The position numbers were made by a program, and so were the translations under genes. Under the pieces are notes generated by a model. That model did not search any database, was not told the DNA's origin, and saw only the letters and a program-made list of their open reading frames with translations. A stretch of 64,000 nucleotides of DNA. Origin: Lophius americanus. Lineage: Eukaryota > Chordata > Actinopteri > Lophiiformes > Lophiidae. The DNA is taken from contig JBBDHG010000455.1 of the NCBI GenBank assembly GCA_037951165.1, positions 43,569-107,568 on the forward strand, given 5' to 3'. Positions 22,379-34,319 of the stretch are shown one piece after another; position 1 is the first letter of the stretch, and every line of letters begins with the position of its first letter.

Positions 22379-23077
22379 GTTTCAACAGAATAAGGTTGTG
22401 GTACGCTCTGTTTAGTGGGTGGTTGGGTGGGGGGGAGTGGCAGTGGCGCTGTAGGCACCCTAAACCTTTGCATACAGCGGGTCCAGTGTGATACTGTTCA
22501 TTGTTGGGCAGTCAACAAACAGATGAAGAGTTGACGGGCTTCTCATCAATTGCGTATTGGTTGAAGTCAGTGGTAATAACTACAAAAGCATTTGGGGGCT
22601 GGGTCTGTAGTTTGGCGAAGGTGGCGTGAATGGCATGACATACTGCTTCCCCATTAGCTGATGGAGGGATTTAAAGGGGTTACATAGGGTTAAATGTGCG
22701 TTATAAATTAAATGTATTATTATTATTATAATAGAGGTGTATCCCCACAGCTAGCAGCTCAACATGTCCAAACCAGCGCGACAATTTTGTCTATCTTATT
22801 GCCCAAAGCTCTCCCGTTCCACACAATGAACGCGGAATAGACAGTTTGTATCTCCGTGGCTTCGCCTTCCCTGTGGCTCCGGCTCTGAAACCCCTACGTC
22901 TCCTCCTCAGCTCCTCCGGGATCTAAGGAGGAGCGGTCCACAGAGTGCTTACTAGAAGCTGTCTGGCAGCAACTTCGGGTAAGCACTCGCCCCTTTGAAC
23001 GACGAGTGATAAAAGTCACTGGAGGACCGTGATGAATAATGAAATGCTGAGGCACCTTAATACCTAACTGTGTAATG
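22379..23077. other. Non-coding, possible old repeat
   Basis: Contains a short (ATT)n-ended LINE/SINE tail at 22691-22732 (GTGCGTTATAAATTAAATGT). The rest is unassigned; the text at 22440-22690 and 22735-22990 looks like eroded interspersed repeat, but I cannot name a family. Confidence 0.4.
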
Positions 23078-23081
23078 ACTG

Positions 23082-23164
<83 letters not shown>

Positions 23165-23271
23165 GATTGACTGACTGACTGTCTAACTCTCTGACTAACT
23201 GACTAACTAACTGTCTGACTAACTGTCTGACTGACTAACTAACTAACTTTCTAACTGTCTAACTAACTAAC
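23078..23271. repeat. (TAAC)n microsatellite
   Basis: A near-pure TAAC tetranucleotide run at about 23083-23164 is followed by CTGACTGACTGTCTAAC-type variants to 23271. Confidence 0.93.
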
Positions 23272-23562
23272 TCTGTGAAACACTGACTTTATCTCTTATT
23301 AACATAGTAACAACATTTTTGTTCTCCTTCTGCTGATTCTCTGATAATTTGCTGTCTTTACATTCCTCCTTTGAATCTCGGGCTCCCCTCCCTCCCTGCC
23401 TTCTCACTCCTGCCTCCTTTTCATCACTCAGAGAAGCAAGCAGCAGAGCTTTTAATCAGGCCGACGTCAGGGATCTGTCAAAATCCAGCCCACTTTAGGC
23501 CTGATTGATTCTTCTGCCCACCTGAGTCTCTGCTAATGACCAACTGTCAGTTGTTGTACTGC
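23272..23562. other. Non-coding spacer
   Basis: Pyrimidine-rich sequence with no recognised feature, between the TAAC array and the 27-bp array. Confidence 0.35.
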
Positions 23563-23703
23563 CTCCTCCCTACGTGTCTCCTTCTCTGCCTCCTCCCTAT
23601 GTGTCTCCTTCTCTGCCTCCTCCCTACGTGTGTCCTTCTCTGCCTCCTCCCTATGTGTCTCCTTCTCTGCCTCCTCCCTACGTGTGTCCTTCTCTGCCTC
23701 CCC
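23563..23703. repeat. 27-bp minisatellite, about 5 copies
   Basis: Units of 27 bp contain TCCTTCTCTGCCTCCTCCCT with alternating TATGTGTC/TACGTGTG ends, an alternating two-unit pattern. Frames across it (CLLPTCLLL; RREEAEKE on the other strand) are by-products. Confidence 0.88.
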
Positions 23704-23969
23704 CTCACTGTCTCCTGCCTGCGGTGGCTCTCCTCCAACCAGAGGGGAGAACTCTCTGAGGGCCGGCTGTTTTAAAGATGGACGAGATTCTGACAGGAAC
23801 ATAAAATCTCTGTTTGGCTTTCAGTTTCTGAAGGGAGGAATGTTGAGATGCTCTGAGGTGTTCCAGTGTTCAGGAGGCCTGAGCTGATCTTCACTACAAA
23901 CAAGTAAATATTATTGTAGGTGCTGATGAAGTAACCTAGTAACTAAGAATTCTTCCCTAAACATCATTA

Positions 23970-24013
23970 CTGTTGTCTTAATATCGTCAGAAAAGACGAT
24001 ATTAAGACAACAG
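23970..24013. other. Perfect inverted repeat, 19-bp arms, 6-base loop
   Basis: Arm CTGTTGTCTTAATATCGTC at 23970-23988 is followed by the loop AGAAAA and the exact reverse complement at 23995-24013. No mismatch in 19 pairs, in otherwise unstructured non-coding DNA. It is not followed by a T run and no gene adjoins it, so it is not called a terminator. Confidence 0.9.
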
Positions 24014-24114
24014 GAGTCTCTTCCGACCAGGAGTCTCAGTGTGAGGAGGAGCAGCTCCCCGATCACAAGAACTTCATATCTGACTGTAATGCAATATGGA
24101 GTATCAACCCACTG

Positions 24115-24411
24115 ACACACACACACACCCATACACACACACACACACATACACTTACGCACACACATTCAGACACGCACACACACACATATACACACAC
24201 GCACACACACACACCCATACACACACACACACACACACAAACACACACATACACACACACACACACACACATACACACGCACACACACATACACTTACGC
24301 ACACACATACACACACACACATATACACACACACGCACACACACATACACACACGCATACACACGCACACACATACACATACACACACTCTCACATACAC
24401 GTACACGCACG

Positions 24412-24463
<52 letters not shown>
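24115..24463. repeat. CA-rich array
   Basis: (CA)n with CATACA, CGCACA and ACTTACGCAC interruptions; the last 50 bases are pure (CA)n. Long Cys/Val and Thr/His frames here are artefacts. Confidence 0.93.
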
Positions 24464-24468
<5 letters not shown>

Positions 24469-25137
24469 TTTCCCCACTAAATAAAGTTGTATTGAAGATC
24501 AAAGTCTATCGCTGTTTTTCTTTAGCATGCTCTTCATCTCTCTTTTATCTTCTCAGCTCACTCTTCGTTTCTTGTCCTCTTCGTCTCTCTGTGTGACAGA
24601 GACGCTGTCAGGTCCCTCAGATGGCAGCGACGGAGCAGAAGCTTCTTTCAGGAGAACTAGGGTTAGGGTTAGGGAGAACTCATCTTCTGCTCCACCTGGC
24701 GGAGGCAGGAAGTAGAGAAGCTCCATCATCAGAAGGCACGAGACAAGAGGAGGGGGAGGGAAGTGAATTACAATCATCAGAAGGAGAAAGGGGCAAATTT
24801 CTGCCTCTCAAGAATATTCTTCTATTTATGTTTTTTCCAGGCCTAAAAAAGGAGAACATGAAGGAAAAGAAAGATCAAAAGGAAAAGATGGAGAGCAGAG
24901 GAGGATAGAGCAGAAGTGGAGCAGACAGATGAGAAGCAGAGACTCTGGTGGTTCACAGAAAAGAAAGATTGGAGCTCCTGCTGAGGCCGATTCTCCACTC
25001 GCCCTGTTTCCCAAAATATGTCCCAGACAAAAACTATCCAGAACCGAACGGAACATTTCTGCCGTCACCAATCCGTAAACAGCAAAACAGAGACCGATGC
25101 GGGCGGGACGCCACAGACGCTCTACACGCAGGTTCCT
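24464..25137. other. Non-coding stretch
   Basis: No exon recognised. A short GGGTTAGGGTTAGGG patch lies at about 24659-24677. Confidence 0.4.
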
Positions 25138-25535
25138 TTGTCTGTCCATCTATTCATCTCGTCGTCTTTCTGTCTATCCGTCTGTCTGTCCATCTGTCCT
25201 TCCCCCATCGATCTGTCCATCTTTCCATTTTCCTTCTGTCCGTCTTTCGTTCTGTCCATTTATCCGTCTATAATTCCGTCCACCTCTTTATTTCCATCTA
25301 TAAGCTCATCCTCCTTCTGTCCATCTATCCATCCTTCCATCTGTCCTGTCAATGTATCCTTTTGTCCATCTATTGATCTTTCATTATGTCAATCAATCAT
25401 TCGGTTTTCTTTCCTTCTGTCCTTCTATCTTTTAGTCCATCTATATCTATTCATCGATCATCTGTCCGTCTATCCTCTGTTCGCCTATCGTTCCGTCTGT
25501 CCAACTATCTATCCTTCGGTCCATATATATCTGCT
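25138..25535. repeat. Degenerate TCTG/TCTA tetranucleotide array
   Basis: CTGTCCATCTATCC-type units over about 400 bp, strongly eroded. A small palindromic cluster GCTTCTAGA...TCTAGAAGC follows at 25533-25558. Confidence 0.8.
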
Positions 25536-26167
25536 TCTAGATTCTAGATTCTAGAAGCATAGTTTGTCCACATCTCCACTTTCACCGGTTCTTTGCAGGA
25601 GTCATGAAGGTCAACATCTCACAGGTTCTCACTGGTGTCTGACCATCATGTTTCCAGTTACTTCAGCTGAGTTGATTTAGTGAAGGTTTGGTCCATCTGC
25701 ATCTTCTCCTGACATTTGAGGCAGCTTTCATGTCACTTTGCTCACATTCAGCTGTGACTATCAAAGTCATGACCCATCAGCAGAGGGGTGGGGTGTGGGG
25801 GGCTCAAGTGTCCTTTGGCACAAATTTGACTTTGATTTAGAAGGTGCCACAGAAACGCTACCTGAACATGGAGAACACAGATCATCGCTTTTATTTTCCT
25901 TTTAAAGTTGAGGAGCCTCAGTTGTGCTTGGAACATCAACATCCATCAGTGATTGTGTGACATCATCCCTGAGACCACTGCCTGCCACCCACCCAGCTGA
26001 GACCTGGAGAGTGGGCGATGAACCTCGACAGAAGTCAGAACAGATGACGGAGAAGAGAAAGTCTGTGTTTTAAAATATGTGGGCAGAAATCCCCCTGAAG
26101 CTGCTCTCCGACCACGAGCTGCACGCGTCCTTCATGTCAGACACCAAATCAGTCAGTGACAGCAGTC
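25536..26167. other. Non-coding stretch
   Basis: No gene or array recognised. Confidence 0.35.
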
Positions 26168-26352
26168 AGAACCGGTGTGGGGTCAGAACCGGTGTGGGGT
26201 TTGAACCGGTGTGGGCTCTGAACTGGTGTGGGGTCAGAACCGGTGTGGGGTCAGAACCGGTGTGGGGTCACAACCGGTGTGGGGTTTGAACTGGTGTGGG
26301 CTCTGAACTGGTGTGGGGTCAGAACCGGTGTGGGCTCTGAACCGGTGTGGGC
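26168..26352. repeat. 18-19-bp minisatellite, about 10 copies
   Basis: Units of GTCAGAACCGGTGTGGGG with variants GGTTTGAACC and GGCTCTGAAC. The variants recur in the same order, giving a small higher-order pattern. Confidence 0.88.
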
Positions 26353-26366
26353 ATAAAGAAGTACAC

Positions 26367-26441
26367 ATGAATGAATGAATGAATGGATGAATGAATGAAT
26401 GAATGAATGAATGAATGAATGAATGAATGAATGAATGAATG
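26367..26441. repeat. (ATGA)n microsatellite
   Basis: ATGA tetranucleotide run with a single GGATGA interruption near 26384. Confidence 0.93.
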
Positions 26442-27267
26442 GATAAAACAGTGGAATTTTGATGACAGGAGCAGGAACCTACAGAAAGGTTCTGTAACCC
26501 GGTCGGGGTTCCTCGTGGGAGCCCTGATGTGCCTCAGCCTCTGGTTCTGTTCTGTTCTTCCTCTCTGGCTGTAAATATTTCAGTAGCGGCTGCGTCGGGG
26601 ACGAGTCCCACCGTTTGATCCTGCAGACGGTCCCTGGTTCGTTGCTTGAGTGGAGGAGGACAGGGAGTCTTTCAGCGATGAAGACAAAGTCTGATCCATA
26701 AGTAATGAATCTTTTTCAGCGGTTTAATCAATCGTTGAAGCTGTAGAAATTCTGGAAATCTCTCCTCACAGTTTGGAGATAAATCCATAAAGACAGAATT
26801 CCTCCACAGCTGAATCCAACATCGTTCCTGCTGCACCTTAAGGCTCCGTGAAAAGCTGGTAGGGAAGACAGAGAAGACGAGCTGGGTCCAATCAGCTCTT
26901 CTTACTGACCGAGACAAAACCTGCTGTGGTTCCGATTTGATGTTCTGCAGAGGCAGGCGATGAAGTCTTCTAAAAGTCTGGCAGAGAGAGGGAACGCTGC
27001 TGCTGCTGTAATCCTCGGGGGAATCGTTTACATTCGATCTCCATGCAGGAGGAGGAACGTTCTGCTTCTGGATGTCCTTGAAAAATCCCTCAATTCTCAG
27101 TCTTCTCCCTGGCTGGGAGAGAAGAAGGTTGTGAACCTTCTTCTCTCCCAGCATGCAGGTTCCAACGCCCTGCTGTACGTAAGGAGCAGCAGGAATCAGA
27201 AGCAGGAGGCCACGCCTTAAATTCACCCGAAAACAGCCAAAGAGAGGAAAGGAGGCAGCAAAGAAGT
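26442..27267. other. Non-coding stretch with unrecognised 184-codon frame
   Basis: A minus-strand open frame covers 26672-27226 (184 codons from a GTG) without repeats. I recognise no domain or splice border, and it contains one arm pair of the hairpin at 27112. Nothing else is supported. Confidence 0.3.
27112..27152. other. Perfect inverted repeat, 19-bp arms, 3-base loop
   Basis: GCTGGGAGAGAAGAAGGTT at 27112-27130, loop GTG, then the exact reverse complement at 27134-27152. All 19 pairs match. Such tight, perfect short palindromes are typical products of replication template switching. Confidence 0.9.
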
Positions 27268-27835
27268 GCAGTCTGTAAACAGTCTGTAAACAGTCTGTAA
27301 ACAGTCTGTAAACATTATGTAAACATTATGTAAACTGTAAACAGTATGTAAACAGTCTCTAAACAGTCTCTAAACAGTCTGTAAACAGTAAACAGTCTGT
27401 AAACAGTCTGTAAACAGTATGTAAACAGTATGTAAACAGTCTGTAAACAGTATGTAAACAGTATGTAAACAGTATGTAAACAGTAACAGTCTGTAAACAG
27501 TCTGTAAACAGTCTGTAAACAGTAAACAGTCTGTAAACAGTCTGTAAACAGTAAACAGTCTGTAAACAGTCTGTAAACAGTCTGTAAACAGTCTGTAAAC
27601 ATTAAACAGTCGGTAAACAGCCTGTAAACAGTCGGTAAACATTCTGTAAACAGTCTGTAAGCAGTCTGTAAACAGTCTGTAAACATTAAACAGTCGGTAA
27701 ACACGTGGTAAACCGTCTGTAAACCGTCTGTAAACCGTCTGTAAACCGTCTGTAAACAGTCTGTAAACAGTCTGTGAACAGTATGTAAACAGTATGTAAA
27801 CAGTCTGTAAACAGTCTGTAAACAGTCTGTGAAAA
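27268..27835. repeat. 11-bp minisatellite made of forkhead-like motifs
   Basis: About 50 units of ACAGTCTGTAA (variants CAGTATGTAA, AACCGTCTGTA, and shortened AGTAAAC units). Almost every junction recreates GTAAACA, the core of the FOX/forkhead binding consensus. Reverse-strand frames (TVYRLFTDCL) are artefacts. Confidence 0.93.
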
Positions 27836-28682
<847 letters not shown>

Positions 28683-30111
28683 TATAACGGATGAGGGAAT
28701 TAATGTATATAACTGATGGGTGAATTATTTTATATAACTGATGAGTGAATTATTTTATATAACTGATGAGTGAATTATTTTATATAACTGATGAGTGAAT
28801 TATTTTATATAACTGATAAGTGAATTATTTTATATAACTGATGAGTGAATTATTTTATATAACTGATGGGTGAATTATTTTATATAACTGATAAGTGAAT
28901 TATTTTATATAACTGATGGGTGAATTATTTTATATAACTGATAAGTGAATTATTTTATATAACTGATGAGTGAATTATTTTATATAACTGATGGGTGAAT
29001 TATTTTATATAACTGATGAGGGAATTAATTTATATAACTGATGAGTGAATTATTTTATATAACTGATGGGTGAATTATTTTATATAACTGATGAGTGAAT
29101 TATTTTATATAACTGATGAGTGAATTATTTTATATAACTGATGAGTGAATTATTTTATATAACTGATGGGTGAATTATTTTATATAACTGATGGGTGAAT
29201 TATTTTATACAACTGATAAATGAAATATTTTATATAACTGTTGGGTGAATTATTTTATACAACCGATGAATGAATTATTTTATATGACTGATAAGTGAAT
29301 TATTTTATATAACTGATGAGTGAATTATTTTATATAACTGTTGGGTGAATTATTTTATACAACCGATGAATGAATTATTTTATATGACTGATAAGTGAAT
29401 TATTTTATACAACTGATAAATGAAATATTTTATATAACTGATAAGTGAATTATTTTATACAACTGATAAATGAAATATTTTATATAACTGATGAGTGAAT
29501 TATTTAATATAACTGTTGGGTGAATTATTTTATATAACTGATGAGTGAATTATTTTATATAACTGTTGGGTGAATTATTTTATACAACCGATGAATGAAT
29601 TATTTTATATGATTGATAAGTGAATTATTTTATACAACTGATAAATTAAATATTTTATATAACTGATGAGTGAATTATTTTATATAACTGATGAGTGAAT
29701 TATTTTATATAACTGTTGGGTGAATTATTTTATACAACCGATGAATGAATTAATTTATATAACTGATGAGTGAATTATTTTATATAGCTGATGAGTGAAT
29801 TATTTTATATAACTGATGAGTGAATTATTTTATATAACTGATGAGTGAATTATTTTATATAACTGATGGGTGAATTATTTTATATAACTGATGAGTGAAT
29901 TATTTTATATAACTGATGAGTCAATTATTTTATATAACTGATAAATGAATTATTTTATATAACTGATGAGTGAATTATTTTATACAACCGATGAATGAAT
30001 TATTTTATACAACTGATAAATTAAATATTTTATATAACTGATGAGTGAATTATTTTATATAACTGATAAATTAAATATTTTATATAACTGATAAATGAAT
30101 TATTTTATATT
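28683..30111. repeat. 25-bp AT-rich minisatellite, about 57 copies
   Basis: A 1.4-kb array of 25-bp units containing GAATTATTTTATATAACTG with GATGAGT, GATGGGT, GATAAGT and GATAAAT variants. Variants recur in blocks, for example the TTGGGTG/ACAACCGATGAATG pair several times, showing block duplication. The unit has an in-phase stop on each strand, so no long frame appears. Confidence 0.95.
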
Positions 30112-30860
30112 ACTGATTTGATCCGTTTGTTTTGTCAAAAATGAGACGTACAGTTTCAAAATTAAACAATTCCCTTTAATAACAAGAATTCTTCCTTTAT
30201 TCTGACACACCGGACAACAGGACAACATAATTAAATCAATAATCTGCATCAGAACCGTCTCTGAGGAGCAGTGGGCCGAACCTCTGAAGCCCCCAGGGAG
30301 CAAGTGAGGTTTCAGGGTCATGCTCACCCGAACCTTCTAACCCGTTTAAGTATTACTATTGTAAGACCAAGCTCCGCCCACTGAGCCAAAGGTAGTTTTT
30401 CAGATCCAGAATCTGAACATCACACACTCTAAAGCAGGCGCGTGTGTGTTTTTACAGGACAGCGTGTCTCTTTCAGTGTCTACCCTCTGGATGGAGGTCA
30501 GCGCAGGTCAAACCCCCTGCTCATGTAGACCCCACCAGGACCCGAACCTTTAGGGTACTGCTCCTCAACACCAGTCAGAGCTGCTTCTCCTGAGGGGGTC
30601 CTGTGGCGGTACTATCAGAGACCCCAGATAGCAGGTCTGACACTGAGAGGAGTTCATGTCCTGGTCCTGGATCTGAAGAGTCCCTTATGTTCTATTGACC
30701 CTCGCACCAGGTCTGAGAGGCCCTTCAGGGTCTCACCACATCACTCAGCTTCATGTCTCTGAGGACCTTCCGCTGATCATGGATCACGGTCCAGCATCCT
30801 GAGCCCCACGCTGATCAGCAGCCCGCGTGCACGTGACTCTTTTCATCATTCCGTATTATA
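30112..30860. other. Non-coding, intergenic
   Basis: No exon recognised. Confidence 0.35.
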
Positions 30861-31200
30861 CCGTAAAGAGGTTCAGCCTACCTCGGTCCGGTGAAGCTCC
30901 GTGAGTCCGTTGGCAGGAGAGAAGAACACGGCGGGTGAGCGCACGCACCGTGCATCACACACACGCGCGGACTCTGCACGACAACGCCCAAAAAATAACG
31001 AATCGTGTCGATCCTCTGGTTCCGTCTGCCGTGCGCGCGTTGGGCTGGCGCCCTCACCGACTGCGGTCCCTGATCGCTCTCCAAGGACACTTGACGTATC
31101 CACTGGGGACCGGAATAGCTCACAGTCCCCTAGCAGCTGCCGGGATCGGTTACTGCTCCTCCGGTGGCCAGACCGTTTACACCGGTAATCCTCCTACTGT
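30861..31200. promoter_or_regulatory. CpG-rich promoter-like segment
   Basis: One of the most CpG-dense non-repeat stretches here (GTGCGCGCGTTGG, CACGCGCGGACTC). It has donor-like sites on both strands: GGCGG|GTGAGC on plus near 30933 and ACCGAG|GTAGGC on minus near 30882. It could be a further mid2 upstream exon/promoter (minus) or one for tsc22d3 (plus). No coding sequence is recognised. Function is inferred from composition only. Confidence 0.3.
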
Positions 31201-31735
31201 CACCCCTCCCGTTCCTCACGGTATCCTTCATCTTCATCAGACGCACGTGATTCCACTGTGGAACCAAATCAGCATCAATTTCAGTTGTGACGCAGATACA
31301 TACAAAAATATATATGAATATATATTACTTGTATTAAACAAAATAAATATTAAAGTTTAAACACTTTGATTGACACATTGTAAACATATTCAACACGTTT
31401 TGATTTAAATCCATTGAAACAACCTTAATCAATCAAAACTGCTATAAAAATAACAAAATATTACAAATGATATATTAATAAACAGGTGATAGTGAGACAG
31501 GTCGGACCGTACTGACAGACTCACCTTCCTCACCTGAGCTGTGATGTCACCCGTGATGTCATCTTTGATGTCACCTGTGATGTCATTGCACTGTACTCAG
31601 TGCCTCAGCGTCTTTGCTCCATCTGACCCTCCTTACATGATTTCACAGACTAACTCTCAGACAGCGGCGCCAGACGGACCTCTCAGAACTCTCAGAGGAG
31701 TAGCGGCTCTGTCCTGATGACATCATCCATCCATC
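31201..31735. other. Non-coding, intergenic
   Basis: AT-rich, with four TGATGTCA cores at 31540-31590. No gene recognised. Confidence 0.4.
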
Positions 31736-32132
31736 CATCTACCGGCCCATATGAAGGACAGTAAGTACCGGTCCAAATGGATAGATAGTACCAGTCCACA
31801 TCAAGGACATTTAGTACCAGTCCACATGGAGGACAGTTGATACTGGTCCACATGGAGGACAGATAGTACCAGTCCACATGGAGGACAGTAAGTACTGGTC
31901 CACATGGAGGACAGATAGTACCAGTCCACATGGAGGACAGATAGTACCAGTCCACATGGAGGGGAGTAAGTACTGGTCCACATGGAGGACATTTAGTACC
32001 AGTCCACATGGAGGAGAGTAAGTACTGGTCCATATGGAGGACATTTAGTACCAGTCCACATGGAGGACAGTAAGTACTGGTCCATATGGAGGACATTTAG
32101 TACCAGTCCACATGGAGGACAGTAAGTACTCA
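31736..32132. repeat. 26-bp minisatellite, about 15 copies
   Basis: Units contain CCAGTCCACATGGAGGACAG, alternating with CTGGTCCACATGGAGGACAT. The alternation of AGTAAGTACTGG and ATTTAGTACCAG gives a 52-bp higher-order repeat over part of the array. Confidence 0.92.
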
Positions 32133-32327
32133 GTACATTCTTTAATTGGATGTGATTGGTCCATACATCTACTGACGATGTTTGAATTAAAGGTGTGATC
32201 AGTATTTTTTTCAACCATGGAATCATTTATATCATTTTATCTGTAAGAAAATGATTTCTTGTACCGGACCCAAACTTTAAGTCATCTAGAACTAATCCTG
32301 TCTCTTTTGTGAGTGGTTTTCCAACAG

Positions 32328-32417
32328 AGTTCCATCTCAGGGGCTATTCTCACGAGGAGGTGATGAAACTGGCTGAAATCTGCCGTCACTGGAGGAAACA
32401 TGATGAAATGTTTAAAG
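32328..32417 (+). CDS. Possible orphan coding exon (unrecognised)
   Basis: A 90-nt segment bounded by GTGGTTTTCCAACAG|AG and TTTAAAG|GTAACC. It starts with two bases of a split codon and ends with one, so it is frame-neutral. The translation contains FHLRGYSHEEVMKLAEICRH and is helix-like, not low-complexity. I do not recognise the family and see no partner exons nearby. It could be an exon of an unrecognised gene, a decayed retrocopy or chance. Confidence 0.25.
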
Positions 32418-32498
32418 GTAACCCTTGTTCTCCCCAGAACCCCTCAGTGGACCGCTGGTTGGAATGTCTGGTCCGGTGTGAAACGTTGTACCTTTACT

Positions 32499-32655
32499 AT
32501 GTGTGAGTAATCTGTTACTATGTGGGAGTAATCTGTTACTATTTGTGAGTAATCTGTTACTATGTGTGAGTAATCTGTTACTATGTGTGAGTAATCTGTT
32601 ACTATGTGTGAGTAATCTGTTACTGTGTGTGAGTAATCTGTTACTGTGTGTGAGT
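32499..32655. repeat. 21-bp minisatellite, about 7 copies
   Basis: Units of GAGTAATCTGTTACTATGTG with TGTG/TGGG/TTTG variants. Confidence 0.92.
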
Positions 32656-33200
32656 AATATTTCTCTCCTCTGATGTTTTTAGATCAAAGGTTCTGACATC
32701 ATTATATTACAGAAACACGAAAGTAAACAATCAGTGAATTTGTTCAGAAACTCTTTGATAACTTCTGCATCACATTTGACAGAAATACCACAAAGTTCTT
32801 GTTCTTCTACACAGTTTCTGCGGGTCAGAACCAGGAGGATCCTCCATTTGGATCAGCTGGACAGACAATGAACCCAACATGGGACAGAAATGGGATTTTG
32901 GGCTGAGGTGAAGGAGGTGCTGGAGTTCACAGCTATGACTTTAAGAAGATAAAAGATTCACTATATTTGCAGCATTAAGAACAAGATGACCGTTTCTTTC
33001 AGCCATGATTCTATTTTATTGTCTCTTGTGTTATCCTTTTTCCTGTTTTGTTACTTTTCCTTTTCATATCCTGTGATAGTCCTTTAATTATCTTATTTAT
33101 ATTTATATTTATATTTATATTATATTTATCTTATCCTATTACCACTGTGGAGTTTTTGTGTTCCTCCTGACTGAGTGTATCTGTGTTTTACTCTTTATAC
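32656..33200. other. Non-coding spacer
   Basis: T-rich, with a TTATATT hexamer-like run at 33100-33130. No gene recognised. Confidence 0.4.
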
Positions 33201-33425
33201 CTGTCTCACCTGTCTCACCTCTGTCCCCCCACTCCGATCCTCTACCTGTCTCACCTGTCTCACCTCTGTCCCCCCACTCCGATCCTCTACCTGTCTCACC
33301 TGTCTCACCTCTGTCCCCCCACTCCGATCCTCTACCTGTCTCACCTGTCTCACCTCTGTCCCCCCACTCCGATCCTCTACCTGTCTCACCTGTCTCACCT
33401 CTGTCCCCCCACTCTGATCCTCTAC
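33201..33425. repeat. 45-bp minisatellite, 5 copies
   Basis: Five nearly identical 45-bp units contain CTGTCTCACCTGTCTCACCT and CTGTCCCCCCACTCCGATCC. Only one clear substitution (CTCTGATCC) in the last unit indicates recent expansion. Open frames on both strands are by-products. Confidence 0.95.
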
Positions 33426-33621
33426 CTGTCTCCCCTGTGTCTACCTTTCTGATTGGCAACCCTGTGGTGTCTGGACAAAGATGTACAGTCTGGTTCTGGT
33501 TCGGCTGTGTTGTTTGGACTTTGATCCACTGTCTGGTTCTGGTTATCCTCTGTTATCTGAACCTGGATCCACAGTCTGGCTCTAAAACACCTACATCTTT
33601 AGCCTCAGAGATACATATGCG

Positions 33622-33625
<4 letters not shown>

Positions 33626-33692
<67 letters not shown>
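33626..33692. repeat. (TA)n microsatellite
   Basis: About 33 uninterrupted TA dinucleotides. Confidence 0.95.
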
Positions 33693-33694
<2 letters not shown>

Positions 33695-34086
33695 AGATTA
33701 TTCAAGTATTACTCACATCTGTACATTCAGAACATTTTTGACTAGAATTTCATATTTCCTGTGTGACTTATTTATAGTTTTGAAATGCAAATTATTCACC
33801 GGCTAGGAACACAAACGGCTAATTCAACATTCGATCATATAATTTCACGCTGAGTCTCGCTTTGTCCCTTACGAAAAAGACAAATTAAATACATAAAAAC
33901 CTATGTTTTTCTTTTCTATTCATTAGGTTGTTTATTTACTGTTTATTGTGAGTTATTTCTTCCCTGAAGACCAAACAAGTTCTACATACAGAGATTATGG
34001 ACCTAAAAAAGTGAAATTTCCTGTCATTATAATCCCAACAGAATATAAATGAATATAATAGGTAGTAGAGTTAATTTACATCGATT

Positions 34087-34158
34087 TATAATAATAATTA
34101 TAATAATACATTTTATTCATAACTCACTTTACATGTGAATCAAATCTGAAAGATACTT
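34087..34158 (-). mobile_element. LINE/SINE 3' tail, reversed copy
   Basis: The reverse complement reads CAGATTTGATTCACATGTAA, then AGTGAGTTATGAATAAAATG and an AT-rich (ATT)-like end. It matches the plus-strand tails at 2595, 17506 and 61946 but is more diverged. Confidence 0.55.
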
Positions 34159-34263
34159 ACAGTAAATAAATATTTCTTTATTCGATAAAAGCCGATAAAA
34201 GCATCTATAAAAAAAGTGTAATAATATAAAAATATAAAAATATATCGTGTCTTCTCTGTTCTG

Positions 34264-34276
34264 CCACTAGAGGGCG
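34264..34276 (+). promoter_or_regulatory. CTCF-like motif
   Basis: CCACTAGAGGGCG fits the vertebrate CTCF core CCASYAGRKGGC exactly. It lies between the divergent mid2 and tsc22d3 genes, 1.9 kb upstream of the long tsc22d3 exon. Binding is inferred. Confidence 0.45.
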
Positions 34277-34319
34277 AGACCTGCCTGAACGAACTCCACT
34301 GCTGTCCCTCCACAAACTA

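Noticed and set aside
23970..24013. Transcription terminator
   Set aside because: A hairpin without a T run, and intrinsic terminators do not apply to this eukaryotic sequence.
24655..24680. Telomere repeats (also near 16205, 47880 and 54025)
   Set aside because: Only two to three TTAGGG-like units each, too short for a telomeric or fusion site.
28683..30111. CRISPR-like regular repeat array
   Set aside because: Units are directly adjacent with no unique spacers, in a vertebrate genome; it is a minisatellite.
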